This document shows positions 55,526-64,000 of a stretch of DNA of 64,000 bases, piece after piece. A program made the translations under genes and the position numbers. Numbering within the stretch: the first letter of the stretch is position 1; the number at the start of each line of letters is the position of its first letter. Source of the stretch: Cyrtodaria siliqua (Eukaryota > Mollusca > Bivalvia > Adapedonta > Hiatellidae); NCBI GenBank assembly GCA_037043455.1, contig JAWPHD010005111.1:62001-126000 (forward strand), written 5' to 3'. The notes beneath the pieces are model-generated. The model saw only the letters and a program-made list of their open reading frames with translations, had not been told where the DNA came from and ran no database searches.

Positions 55526-55885
55526 ATTTTTTTTTTTGTAAAAACATATGTCTACACTACGGGAGAAAGGGCCATCAGACTGCAAAAATCATTAAACTGG
55601 AACACGACGAAGACATGTGCAACTAGGTTTGGTAATGGTCATCCCTACCAAGTTACATGAAAATCCAGGCAGCTGATCAGGAGAAGTATTGGGACAAATC
55701 TTACGTATTAAAACGTTTAAAAGGCCACAACTACCAAAACTCATTCAACCGAAACAAGACAATGATATAAGCAACCAAGATTGGTTGAAAGCCGATTGGT
55801 TGTTGCCGAGAACTAGTCCGAACAAAGTGTTTGTGTATTAAAACGTTTTAAAGAGCCACAACTCATCATTAAACCGGAAAAAGTA
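55526..55885. repeat. Degenerate ~150-bp dispersed tandem repeat
   Basis: Two diverged copies of a block with tattaaaacgttt(a)aaa, g.ccacaact, tcatt(a)aaccg.aa and an accaagttacatgaaaatcc-like segment. Non-coding; similar in style to the repeats at 11.0 and 20.0 kb. Confidence 0.5.
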
Positions 55886-55989
55886 ATATAAAAAGATCGG
55901 ACAGGGAAAGTAGCATTCAAGGAGGACAGTCAACCACAAAACACAGAAACAAACATGGAAACAGACAAACAAGAAGGCAAAAGTAATAG
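55886..55989 (+). repeat. Repeat B, 5' part only
   Basis: aaagatcggacagggaaagt to acaaacaagaaggcaaaagt, joined directly to LINE sequence at 55990. Confidence 0.85.
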
Positions 55990-56140
55990 ATCCATAAGCT
56001 TATGCCCTATTGTTTCCAGTATTATGCAAACACTTATTAAAAAGACTATTGTAGGCCATATGCAAAGAATCAATCGTTTCACTCGAAATCAGTTTGGTTT
56101 ATGATGGGTACATCATGCCCTCTTCAACTACTAGAACTAT
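55990..56140 (+). pseudogene. LINE reverse transcriptase fragment, plus strand
   Basis: Reads SISLCPIVSSIMQTLIKKTI, then VGHMQRINRFTRNQFGL, the RPISL-..K-.E.....R....L...NQFGF region of LINE RT. Breaks down after FGL. Confidence 0.7.
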
Positions 56141-56149
56141 TATAAGTAC

Positions 56150-56955
56150 ATATACAAATCGAACAGGAAAAGTAGCATTCAAGGACGATCGTCAACCACA
56201 AACGCACAGAGAAACAAACAACAACTTTAAAGATGAATAAAAAGCAAGATAAGACATCACAAACATAAAATGATTGACAATAGGGCTACCGCCCTTGAAA
56301 CCGTCAGTGGCAAAAACGGCCGCTGGGGGTTTTAAGCCAGGTTCTAGGGTGCACCAAACCTCATTCTTACACCATTGTCATCCCAATAAATGGGACACAG
56401 TAAATAAAGATATAACCATCAGGTTATAATCTCTAACAAACAAGGCAGCATTAATATGCAATATAAGTAAAACACAAAATGATCATGGGTATATAATATA
56501 AAAAACAAAAGCTTAATGACTTGGCAGAAGCCAGGGCAACGCGACAAGACAAAGAAATATAAAAAGGTCGGACAGGGAAAGCAGCATTCAAGGAAGACAG
56601 TCAACCACAAAACACAGAAACAAACACGCAAACAGACAAACAAGAAGGCAAACGTAATATTAAATGCAAACGACATCACAAACACAAACGGGTTGTCAAT
56701 AGGGCTTTATTGCCTTGGAACGGTCAGTGGCAAAGTAGGCCACTGGGGGTTTAAACCGGTTCTAGGGTGCACCAAACCTCACACTTACCCTACTGTCATC
56801 CCATTCTAAACAGGACAGTGTAAATAAAGAAATCCCCGCCACGATCTAATCTCTAACCAACAAGGCAGCATCGATAGGCAATATAAGTAAAACACAAATA
56901 TGCTCGCGTAAATGTAATACAAAAAAACAATATCCTAGAACGCCACATTGAAGGT
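56150..56955 (+). repeat. Two tandem copies of repeat B plus linker module
   Basis: Copies 56150-56555 and 56556-56955 each contain the whole repeat B followed by ctctaac.aacaaggcagca and aatataagtaaaacacaaa. Copy 1 then has the gacttggcagaagccagggc linker that also precedes repeat G at 38860. The + 97-residue frame 56516-56809 is periodic by-product. Confidence 0.8.
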
Positions 56956-57340
56956 ACTCAATCAGAGCAACAAGAGAATAAACCATTAAGGGCACGACAA
57001 GAAAGCTCATAGACAAACATCAAACGCCACCGTCCCAATGGGCTTTAGGTAGGCGTCATCATAGGGTCCACAGCCTGTCCGGTCATCGTACAATTAAAGA
57101 GGAAAGCATAGTGGCGAACTGTAAAAGGGTCCACCACCAAGCTTGCAGTACGTTGCAAAATGATAGGGTCATAACCTCTTTTGATACACTTTTTGGTTTA
57201 ACAAAGATAGTATGAAAGTGATTTACAAGCTTAAAGACAAACATCAAACACTACCGTTCCATAAATATTAGGGTAGACATCATCAAAGGGTCCACAATCT
57301 GTCTGGTCATCGCACAATCAAAGAGGAAAGCAAAGCCGGG
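56956..57340 (+). repeat. Repeat G, copies 3 and 4
   Basis: Copy 3 (about 57045-57180) is complete. Copy 4 (57255-57335) is cut after agaggaaagcaaagccggg. Both are preceded by acaaacatcaaac(g/a)c. The order B, linker, G matches that at 37265-39100, so B and G are probably parts of one larger element. Confidence 0.75.
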
Positions 57341-57666
57341 TCTAGTCTGATACACTTGATAGTGAACAGGAGCTTGAACTAATATTTTACGAATTTAAAA
57401 GTGGTTTTGGTTCATTGTCATGATTATCAAACACTAAATTATGAATTAAATTAGATGGTTATGGTATTACAGAGAAGGTTTTTGGCTGGGTGAAAAACAT
57501 TTTGAAAGACAGATGCTAATGTAAGACTTAGACTTGTATACAAACATAACTGAACAGTTTTTAAGGCGCACCGATACGTGTAAAAGGGTCAAAACGTTTG
57601 TATTTACAATCAAGCGTCGAAGATGATCAATACTTTGAAAGGTGCGCATAGTTAAACTTATATTCT
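57341..57666. other. No gene seen
   Basis: Contains short matches to two other repeats: ttaaggcgcaccgatacgtg (repeat F-like) at about 57562 and the tcaagcgtcgaagatgatca block shared with about 6650. Confidence 0.5.
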
Positions 57667-58075
57667 CCTGGCCTGCAAACCATTTTTCAAACTATTCTTA
57701 GACTTGAGCTCCAGTACTCAAATTTCCTTCATAAATATCCCCACATGACAGCTTGTTATGAACATTTAACTTATAGAAATAGAAGAATATTCCTCAGAAT
57801 GGTTGGTGAATTTAAAGCGTGCCTGGACTTGAATTCACCAACCATTCTTGAGAATATTCTTAGACTTAAGCTCAGGTATGCAAATTTCAATCTCAAATAT
57901 TTCTATAAGTTTACAGAATAAACGTTCATAACAAGCTGCTCTGTATAAATATGATGCATACTAATAAATAGCAACTTCTTAGGATTGTTTATCTTTGAAG
58001 GTCATGGAAATGTTTTATTACTTCAGCTCAAGTCTAAGAATAGTTGAAAGAATGGTTGGTGAATTCCAGGCCAGG
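57667..58075. mobile_element. Foldback/TIR element, apparently a head-to-tail dimer
   Basis: Outer ends cctggcctgcaaaccatttt and, inverted, cctggcctggaattcaccaa are followed on both sides by tcaactattcttagacttga-like sequence. A third set of ends meets in the middle at about 57800-57865 (gaatggttggtgaatt ... aattcaccaaccattc, agaatattct). TCT flanks both outer ends, a possible 3-bp target duplication but easily chance. Confidence 0.7.
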
Positions 58076-58671
58076 TCTTTTATTGTATTATGTTCTGTGA
58101 AATATCTGTTGGTGGTGTATAACTCATTTAGTTTCTGTTTAACAATTTAATACAAACATAATGTATTTGAACACTTTACAGCGTAGGCAGATGGACATTT
58201 CTCACATTCATCATATGACCTTGCACATTATACACAAGTCGACTTTTATATTTTGTATTTACATTAGAGACAGCTTTTCTAAAATGACACCTATATAATC
58301 ATCACAACTGAAATAGCATATCCATTTATTTAAATAATCTGACATTCTAAACAAAATGCAACACCATTCAACAATGCATTTACGAATGATATATCAGTTG
58401 TTTTGTTCCGTAGCATAGCAAGAATTGCCTCGTCTATTTCCGTGACAAGGTGTACACAATTAGGTATGAGGTTTGACGTCACTTTTAAAGGGACACACGA
58501 CACTCTTGATTTTTATTCAAGCTTTAAAATTAGCACCTCTGTTTATTAATTCTGCCTCATTTTGACTTCAAAACTGATTGCATAAACTTAAATTTAAAAA
58601 ATGAGATTCAGTTTTTTTCAATATTCATCCTAACTATTCGAATAACATGATGTAGTTGTTTTGAATGGGTG
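58076..58671. other. No gene seen; segment related to 60065-60200
   Basis: 58318-58440 (ccatttattt.aaataatctg, ttcaacaatg, tttacgaa.atatat, gttgttttgtt) is repeated, diverged, at about 60083-60205, part of a wider local duplication also including the SINE-like sequences below. Confidence 0.5.
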
Positions 58672-58890
58672 TGTTCTGTGAATGCAACATTTCCTGTTCG
58701 TCTGTAATATCTATTTGCATAGATCTTCCATACTGGTATACCACTACTAGCACTCCTCTTTACATGTTGAACGTCAAAGAATGGAGCTAATAGTACCCTT
58801 CTTTCTATTAAATATTTGGTGTGACTCGAACAGGAATTGGACCTCTACCTCTCGTCTGCGAGTCGGGCACTGTGAAAACACAGTATGCCA
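58672..58890 (-). mobile_element. SINE-like repeat J, copy 1
   Basis: Shares with 60390-60690 the blocks ggtataccactactagcact / ggaataccactactagcact, cctc.t..catg.tgaacgtc and ggtgtgact...aggaa.tggacc. Read on the minus strand the head is weakly tRNA-like (gggtcca-type B-box remnant). Decayed. Confidence 0.55.
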
Positions 58891-59036
58891 TATTGGTGCA
58901 GTATGCCATTTTCATTAGAAATAATCTTTAACGTTCTCGTGGGAGGGCGGATAGACGAAACACGGGGCTGGATGATTTACGTCCCCATGCGAAAAACGAG
59001 CTAAGAGCACACCTACAATACGCAGTGGTTGCCAGT

Positions 59037-59105
59037 GAGGCTTGAACCAGGGTCGTCCGGATTTCAAGTCCACCGTGCTATCAAATGGACGACTCCAGCC
59101 TCGTA
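59037..59105 (-). mobile_element. tRNA-Ser-like SINE head
   Basis: On the minus strand: gagtcgtccatttgatagca, cggtggacttgaaatccgga, then a B box in ctggttcaagcc. The ggacttgaaatcc anticodon arm is that of tRNA-Ser(UGA). No functional acceptor stem, so SINE-derived. A decayed relative is at 41690-41760. Confidence 0.6.
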
Positions 59106-59131
59106 ACAAGCCGAGAGTGCTAAATAGTACT

Positions 59132-59197
59132 ACGAGTGAGTAAACGAGTACAAGCAAACGAGTAAACGAGTACAAGCAAACGAGTAAACAAGTACAA
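59132..59197. repeat. Short tandem repeat next to duplicated block
   Basis: About three copies of a 22-bp unit (aaacgagtacaagcaaacga, gt) immediately left of the 357-bp duplicated segment. Confidence 0.85.
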
Positions 59198-59554
59198 GTC
59201 ACCTTAAACTGACCATATTTCAAAAATACTCGACCGATTTCAAGTACGACTCTTTTTCTTAAGCAATCATTTCTGAAATACTTAATAGTTTATTCAACAA
59301 ATACAGTAGACCATTTGGTACATGAGTATACAAATACACAAACAATTTTCAGTTGCAGAGGTCGATGGCAGTAATAAACATTACATAATATCAAATTTTG
59401 TACAATATACTAACATTCTAACTCAGTTTTAATTATTTATATTTTGTTATACATTTTGACATTTAGCGTTTAGTGGAATCCATTAAACGCTAAATGTTAA
59501 TGTTAAATATATGTGTATAGCATCGAATTGTATAACTGTGCTTTTGAAGTGACT
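59198..59554. repeat. 357-bp duplicated segment, copy 1
   Basis: Nearly identical to 61061-61417 (offset 1863); only about three differences seen (near 59272, 59457 and 59501). Contains a near-perfect palindrome at about 59459-59500 (acatttagcgtttagtgg / ccattaaacgctaaatgt). Its left part, read inverted, is a decayed copy of the coding-like block at 59650-59740. Confidence 0.95.
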
Positions 59555-59559
59555 TTTTG

Positions 59560-59928
59560 TTATTTATGTTTATTAAAGGGGAAACAACAGCTTTTTATGT
59601 TAACGCCAAAATTATACTTACTTTTTGAGGAATTGCTAACATAGGACAGCTTTAACCTTACACTGACCATATTAACATAATACTCAATCGATTTCAACCA
59701 CGGCTCATTTTCATTTATTATACAAACCTTTTTGAAATGTTTTGACAATGCAACAATATAGTCCTTGACACAATATGTCAAAGTTAGGTTACGATGTCCT
59801 ATTCTTTTCAATTTACTAAACACAAACTGAAAGATGCTCAGTTGTGCTATCATAACAGACTTCAAGAAGGCACTTTTAAGTTCAAGTTTGAAATACGCAT
59901 CCATGTTTCTTTTCAAGGACCTTATCAA
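59560..59928 (-). CDS. Orphan coding-like block, unknown protein (fragment)
   Basis: The open minus-strand frame of 122 codons has a first ATG nine codons in (MDAYFKLELK, near 59900); the frame opens after a stop, so an upstream exon is possible. Content is not low-complexity: LKSVMIAQLSIFQFVFSKLK, then KDYIVALSKHFKKV, then ENEPWLKSIEYYVNMV and SVRLKLSYV. The EPWLKSIEYYVNMVSVRLK part recurs, decayed, in both copies of the 357-bp segment, showing this is a repeated, possibly transposon-derived, coding sequence. I do not recognise the family. It could also be an exon or pseudogene piece; the 3' end runs into ordinary AT-rich sequence. Confidence 0.3.
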   Translation of the reverse strand: MIRSLKRNMDAYFKLELKSAFLKSVMIAQLSIFQFVFSKLKRIGHRNLTLTYCVKDYIVALSKHFKKVCIINENEPWLKSIEYYVNMVSVRLKLSYVSNSSKSKYNFGVNIKSCCFPFNKHK

Positions 59929-60389
59929 TCCATAGGGTTGTCATGCAGTTCCTGACACATCATTTTCTAGATTTAGACTATATTTTATACACCTGACACA
60001 AAACATTATACAACTGACACGAAATGTTTACTCATACATGTATTTTTATAACATGCAATAGCCTAGTCCAAAAGTTACCACATCCATTTATTAAAATAAT
60101 CTGACATTTTAAAATAAATTAACTTGCAGCACCTGTTACTTCCTTAATTCAACAATGTATTTACGAAATATATATCTGTTGTTTTGTTTAGTAACACAGC
60201 AACATTATTCAACAGCATGTATTAGGGTTAACCTTTGGTTTTAACAATCCTTCAGTCATCTACTTGTAGCGATCTCATTGCTCAATACTTATGTCCAAGG
60301 CTGTATATTTATTGTCAACTATTTTAAGTTTGTTGTGTAACGAACCTTGATTCTATTACCCTGAATTGTTGTGGTTGTTTAGAATGTTT
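59929..60389. other. No gene seen
   Basis: Includes the diverged duplicate (60083-60205) of 58318-58440 and short repeats of gacac.aaa.att.ta.ac at about 59990-60030. Confidence 0.5.
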
Positions 60390-60690
60390 GTGTTGTGTTA
60401 TTGCTACATTCCCTGTTCGAATTTTATATCCTGTTGGCGCCATATAACATGGTTTGCGTTGGTGCGTCATAAACCCCGATTCAACTCGACTCAATTCGAT
60501 TAGCATGTCTACTTTTATAGCTCGGCCACACTGGAATACCACTACTAGCACTCCTCGTCTCATGCTGAACGTCCAGCAAGGGAGATACTAGTAACATTGC
60601 TAGGAATATTTCGGTGTGACTTTCAGGAAATGGACCCGCGACCTACAACACGTGAGGTGAACTCTCTAACGGTATATGCAATCGCTATAG
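60390..60690 (-). mobile_element. SINE-like repeat J, copy 2
   Basis: Better preserved than 58672-58890. On the minus strand it begins near ccgttagagagttcacctca with a cgcgggtccatttcc B-box-like segment, has the agtgctagtagtggtattcc core, and ends with a cgaattgagtcgagttgaat tail fused to repeat F-like acgcaccaac sequence. Confidence 0.6.
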
Positions 60691-61060
60691 TATATCGTAA
60701 CAAAGTGAATGTAATGAATCACCAACACAGTGTAGGATATTTAGAGCCGTCCCAGAGATAGGGGCGGGATACATAGGAGTCCGGGAAATTATTTTACTCT
60801 TGCTAACGTCAAGATCCCTTTGTCCAAAGTGAGAGCACTGACTAGAGTAATACCGGGTTATATCGGACAGCCGGGGTTCTTCGGACAGTTCAAAATATCT
60901 GTATTTATAGCTCTGATAAACGCAATACTACTGTTACTGCATTGCTATTCCTGTCTGTTTACAATTATGTCCTAAATAAACACAAATACGTAATCACAAG
61001 TATTAAATACGTTTACACATGTAAGCTTTTTTTTTGTTGAATTGTAAACATAAGACAGTC
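60691..61060. other. No gene seen; end fragment of a TIR family
   Basis: 60855-60892 (taccgggttatatcggacag, ccggggttcttcggacag) resembles the doubled end motif of the element at 8772-9672. The rest is unique. Confidence 0.55.
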
Positions 61061-61417
61061 GTCACCTTAAACTGACCATATTTCAAAAATACTCGACCGA
61101 TTTCAAGTACGACTCTTTTTCTTAAGCAATCCTTTCTGAAATACTTAATAGTTTATTCAACAAATACAGTAGACCATTTGGTACATGAGTATACAAATAC
61201 ACAAACAATTTTCAGTTGCAGAGGTCGATGGCAGTAATAAACATTACATAATATCAAATTTTGTACAATATACTAACATTCTAACTCAGTTTTAATTATT
61301 TATATTTTGTTATACATTTTAACATTTAGCGTTTAGTGGAATCCATTAAACGCTAAATGTTAACGTTAAATATATGTGTATAGCATCGAATTGTATAACT
61401 GTGCTTTTGAAGTGACT
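61061..61417. repeat. 357-bp duplicated segment, copy 2
   Basis: Copy of 59198-59554 with about 99% identity by eye. Both boundaries are sharp (gtcacc at the left, gtgact at the right). Confidence 0.95.
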
Positions 61418-61849
61418 CGACGATATCGTTATGAAGAAAACGCCATACTTTCAGGAACAGCTTCTACATCTTGCTGCTGCTGCTGCTAATGTTGTTGTTG
61501 TTGTTGTCGCCGCCGTTGTTGTTGTTTTTTTTACGCATATTACGACGTAACGAAGTCTCTGTATACCACCTTAGGCTTTTATACACAGGATACTGAAGGT
61601 AACCATGTTCTTGTTTGCATTTTTGACAATACTTTGCAATTACCGAGAAGTACAATAAGGCAGTCCGAGGCGAACGTCTTTCTAGTTTAAATGTACAATG
61701 AACAGCTGCCGTTAATATGTTAATAAACATGGCCGTCCTTAGAGTAAGTTTATTTCTCAATCATTGAATACCTTTATATGAATTTGGGCAATGAATCTAA
61801 ATCCAATTGTATTGTTTTATGTTAAAAGGACTAAAGCAATATTATGGTA
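61418..61849. other. No gene seen; trinucleotide tract
   Basis: (tgc)n/(tgt)n tract at about 61470-61530, the source of the Asn/Ser-run end of the minus 98-residue frame at 61464-61760. That frame's other part (FINILTAAVHCTFKLERRSP) has no recognised domain. Confidence 0.5.
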
Positions 61850-62360
61850 CGCCGTTTGCACAATAATCCCGTAAACCCCAGTTATCACCGTAAACCGGTT
61901 CAATATCTGGGGTTTCTGACCAAGAAACCAAGTTTATCAGAATTATATCTCTTAAACCCCAGTTTCTGAGCAAAGAACCTAAGTTTATGGTTCGCCGTTT
62001 GTACAATAATCCGTAAACTGGGGTTTTCACTCATTATCCGCGGTTATCAAAATTAATGTGCACATTTTCCTATAAACCCCAGTTTCTGAACAGAAACCTA
62101 AGTCAATGGTACGCCGTTTGCACACTAATTCAGTAAACCCCAGTTATCACTGTCAACTTATGTTTACACGCGGTTTGCACAATAATTCCGTAAACCCCAG
62201 TTATCACTGAAAACCTATGTTTACGGTTCAATAACCGGGGTTTCTAACACGCGGTTTGCACAATAATTCCGTAAACCCAGTTATCACTGTAAACCTATGT
62301 TTACGGTTCGATATCCGGGGTTTCTAACACACCGCTTCCACAATAATCCCGTAAACCCCA
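61850..62360. repeat. ~81-bp array with opposed gtaaacccc / ggggttt motifs (left part)
   Basis: Units such as 62170-62250 and 62251-62331 read gcggtttgcacaataattcc, gtaaacccc.gttatcact, g.aaacctatgtttacggtt, c.ataaccggggtttctaaca. Each unit is internally palindromic (gtaaacccc.gttat against ataaccggggttt). Outer units are more diverged and longer. The array resumes at 62975 after a repeat D insertion. Confidence 0.85.
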
Positions 62361-62509
62361 TGTCACATGGCTAGACAAATGTGCAGCCAGACCGGGGCTC
62401 GAAACCGAGCCCTTTGGACTTCCGTCTACCGACTGAACTCACCGGCCGGACAATGTAACATCAATCTACCTGTTAGATATCTACGAACCGTGACACCCAT
62501 TTGTCAAGG
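62361..62509. other. Left extension of repeat D copy 2
   Basis: GC-richer stretch inside the interrupted array (cagccagaccggggctcgaa, ccgagccctttggact). Resembles a tRNA-like or protein-derived scrap but no motif can be supported. Confidence 0.35.
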
Positions 62510-62965
62510 TCTAATTACACTAAATCAACAGGATGTGCTCGCCTGGTGCATCGAAAGTAGTTCTGTATTAAAGAGTGCTAATCTTTTTTTCTTTAAACAC
62601 TTTTTTTAGTTCAGTTTCCTGTTATTTTTTGGCTGTAAATGTATTTTGGACATGTTGTTGATATTTGAAAATGCAGCTCATCATGTTTTTGACAGTTTTT
62701 TATATAAATTTGAGAAGTGAAAGTAGACAGGGTATGAAATTGCAAGGGGTAAAAATAGTGTTGACCTTTGACCCGGTGTTAGTATACTGAAGAATGTTTC
62801 TCAGAAGGTATTAAACCCCCTATTTCCTTGTTGATGTTTAATAGCAGACACGTTTATTTGCATGATAAAGTAAGTTTCCCAAAATTCTAACGAGGTTTGA
62901 GTTTTTAACAGGTTGTCAACATTCTAACTTTACTACGGAAGGGCAATGGAGACTCATTTACGCTA
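62510..62965 (+). repeat. Dispersed repeat D, copy 2
   Basis: Same-strand, roughly 85% similar copy of 6990-7466, lying inside the ~81-bp array. Lacks the 33-bp tandem doubling of copy 1. Confidence 0.8.
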
Positions 62966-62974
62966 TTATAACCT

Positions 62975-63190
62975 CAATGTCAGCCTAAGTTTACGGTTCA
63001 ATAACCGGGGTTTCTAAGACGCCGTTTGAACAATACTTCCGTAAACTCCAGTTATCACTGTAATCCTAGGTTTACGGTTTATTAACCGGGGTTTCTATCT
63101 CGCCGTTTGCACAATAATTCCGTAAACCCCGATTTACAAAACAAACATAGGATCAATAATCGTGGTTTGTGACATAGAAACCCCTGTTAT
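62975..63190. repeat. ~81-bp array (right part)
   Basis: Continues the array at 61850-62360: gtttacggttcaataaccgg, ggtttctaagacgccgtttg and two further units, ending in a diverged aaacccctgttatta. Confidence 0.85.
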
Positions 63191-64000
63191 TAGAATAATT
63201 TCACATTTTCCGCTGAAAGGGATACATGTATATACTATATATAGTACGTATATATGGGCAGAAAACTGGTAAGAAATTACGTCTCTGGAATGGGGAAATG
63301 TTAAAAGCAATTATTTTTTTGAATGCGTATTAGTAACTTTGTCCTTGTGTTTAATATAATCAAAAAAAGAATTGTTAATTAGCAGTATTGTATTATTTAT
63401 ATCAGTTTATTATTCGATAACTATAAGGAATAAAACGTTAACACATCAGGTACATTAGGAAGGCTGATGAGTTTCGGTTCTCTATATTTGGCTATATACA
63501 TGTATATAACATTTCATTAAAAAAACGAAATGATGTTAAGAGATATGTTATGACGCTCATTTGATTATGAAGCAGCCGAAATGACCAGTCTTGGCTCGAG
63601 ATATTGCAAATTCATGATTTATTTTAGGTGTTTTAAAAATGTGTTAACTGGACGTTATGTGTTTTTAAATTTCATTTCCATTTCCACGCGTATTCCTTTA
63701 TACCCGGATGAAATAGTTTACCTAGAGATGCTTGCCGAATTTTAGGAGGATTGGCGTCGGGTCCACCGGTGTTCACCATTCGATTTAATGACTAATGCAC
63801 CAGATTTCGCCAAATGCCATATAGGAGACAAAACATATCGGGAGGCATGCCGCCCGACCCCGTTGCTCGAAATGTCACGTCCCCACTAAACTTATATCCT
63901 CGATCTGTCATTCATTTTTGTTATTACGGCGATGCGTGCGGGAAGGGGAACCAATTGTGAATCATTGTGAAAGTTAGTTGGATTCTTTCTTGTGAAACCC
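63191..64000. other. No gene seen
   Basis: AT-rich to about 63660, then more balanced. Contains catgtatata-type short palindromic runs at 63224-63260 and 63495-63515. No supported open frame reaches the window end. Confidence 0.5.

Noticed and set aside
56419..56809. Frames over the tandem repeat B copies
   Set aside because: They follow a repeated non-coding sequence and are broken in the other copies.
59037..59105. Functional tRNA-Ser gene
   Set aside because: The anticodon-arm resemblance is real but acceptor and D arms do not pair properly; it is SINE-like and has a decayed relative at 41690.

Overview
This window is AT-rich, repeat-dense, intron-era animal DNA. There are no operons, no ribosome-binding-site pattern and no bacterial coding density. 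A metazoan Ty3/gypsy-type LTR retrotransposon, decayed LINEs, tRNA-derived SINEs, mariner-like and other terminal-inverted-repeat (TIR) elements, many foldback hairpins and several minisatellites occupy most of it. The style of the repeats (for example the 'gggccataactc ... ggacggacgg' repeat at 11.0-11.4 kb and the ~150-bp array at 20.0-20.9 kb) reminds me of bivalve mollusc genomes. That assignment is an inference, not proof.

Only two long intact reading frames are convincing. (1) 24636-25982 (+) is an intronless 448-residue secreted or membrane-anchored protein of the yellow/major royal jelly protein (MRJP) family, with TATA boxes upstream. (2) 45442-50055 (+) is a 1537-residue Gag-Pol polyprotein of a complete LTR retrotransposon (43190-51977). 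That element has two 1585-bp LTRs in which I see no difference, TGTCAC/GTGACA ends and a perfect 5-bp target duplication (GACAT). Its domain order is Gag - protease - integrase - reverse transcriptase - RNase H, so integrase precedes RT although the RT is gypsy-like. This is the hallmark of the Gmr1-like group, and the capsid region resembles the SCAN domain reported to derive from that group.

Layout. 0-4.1 kb: two abutting minisatellites (37-bp then 27-bp units). 4.1-12.6 kb: SINE, foldbacks, a TIR element nested in a foldback, dispersed repeats. 12.6-17.4 kb: a tandem 1.15-kb segmental duplication and a mariner-like MITE. 17.4-24.4 kb: hairpins, a ~150-bp tandem repeat with a SINE in it, an interrupted foldback. 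24.4-26 kb: the yellow-like gene. 26-37 kb: SINE, long-TIR element, a possible CRE/ETS/YY1-type promoter, two minisatellites, a 553-bp MITE with a 9-bp target duplication. 37.3-38.8 kb: an inverted repeat-B pair and an old solo LTR of the same family as the intact element. 41.9-55 kb: a decayed minus-strand LINE into whose ORF2 the intact LTR element inserted and whose ORF1 carries a repeat-B insertion. 55-57.4 kb: plus-strand LINE scraps and tandem repeat-B/G modules. 57.6-61.4 kb: foldback dimer, tRNA-derived SINEs and a near-identical 357-bp duplication. 61.8-63.2 kb: an ~81-bp array interrupted by a dispersed repeat.

Functionally the window is one host gene in a graveyard of mobile DNA plus one element that looks recently active. 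All similarity statements come from reading the sequence by eye. No search was run, so boundaries of decayed repeats are approximate.
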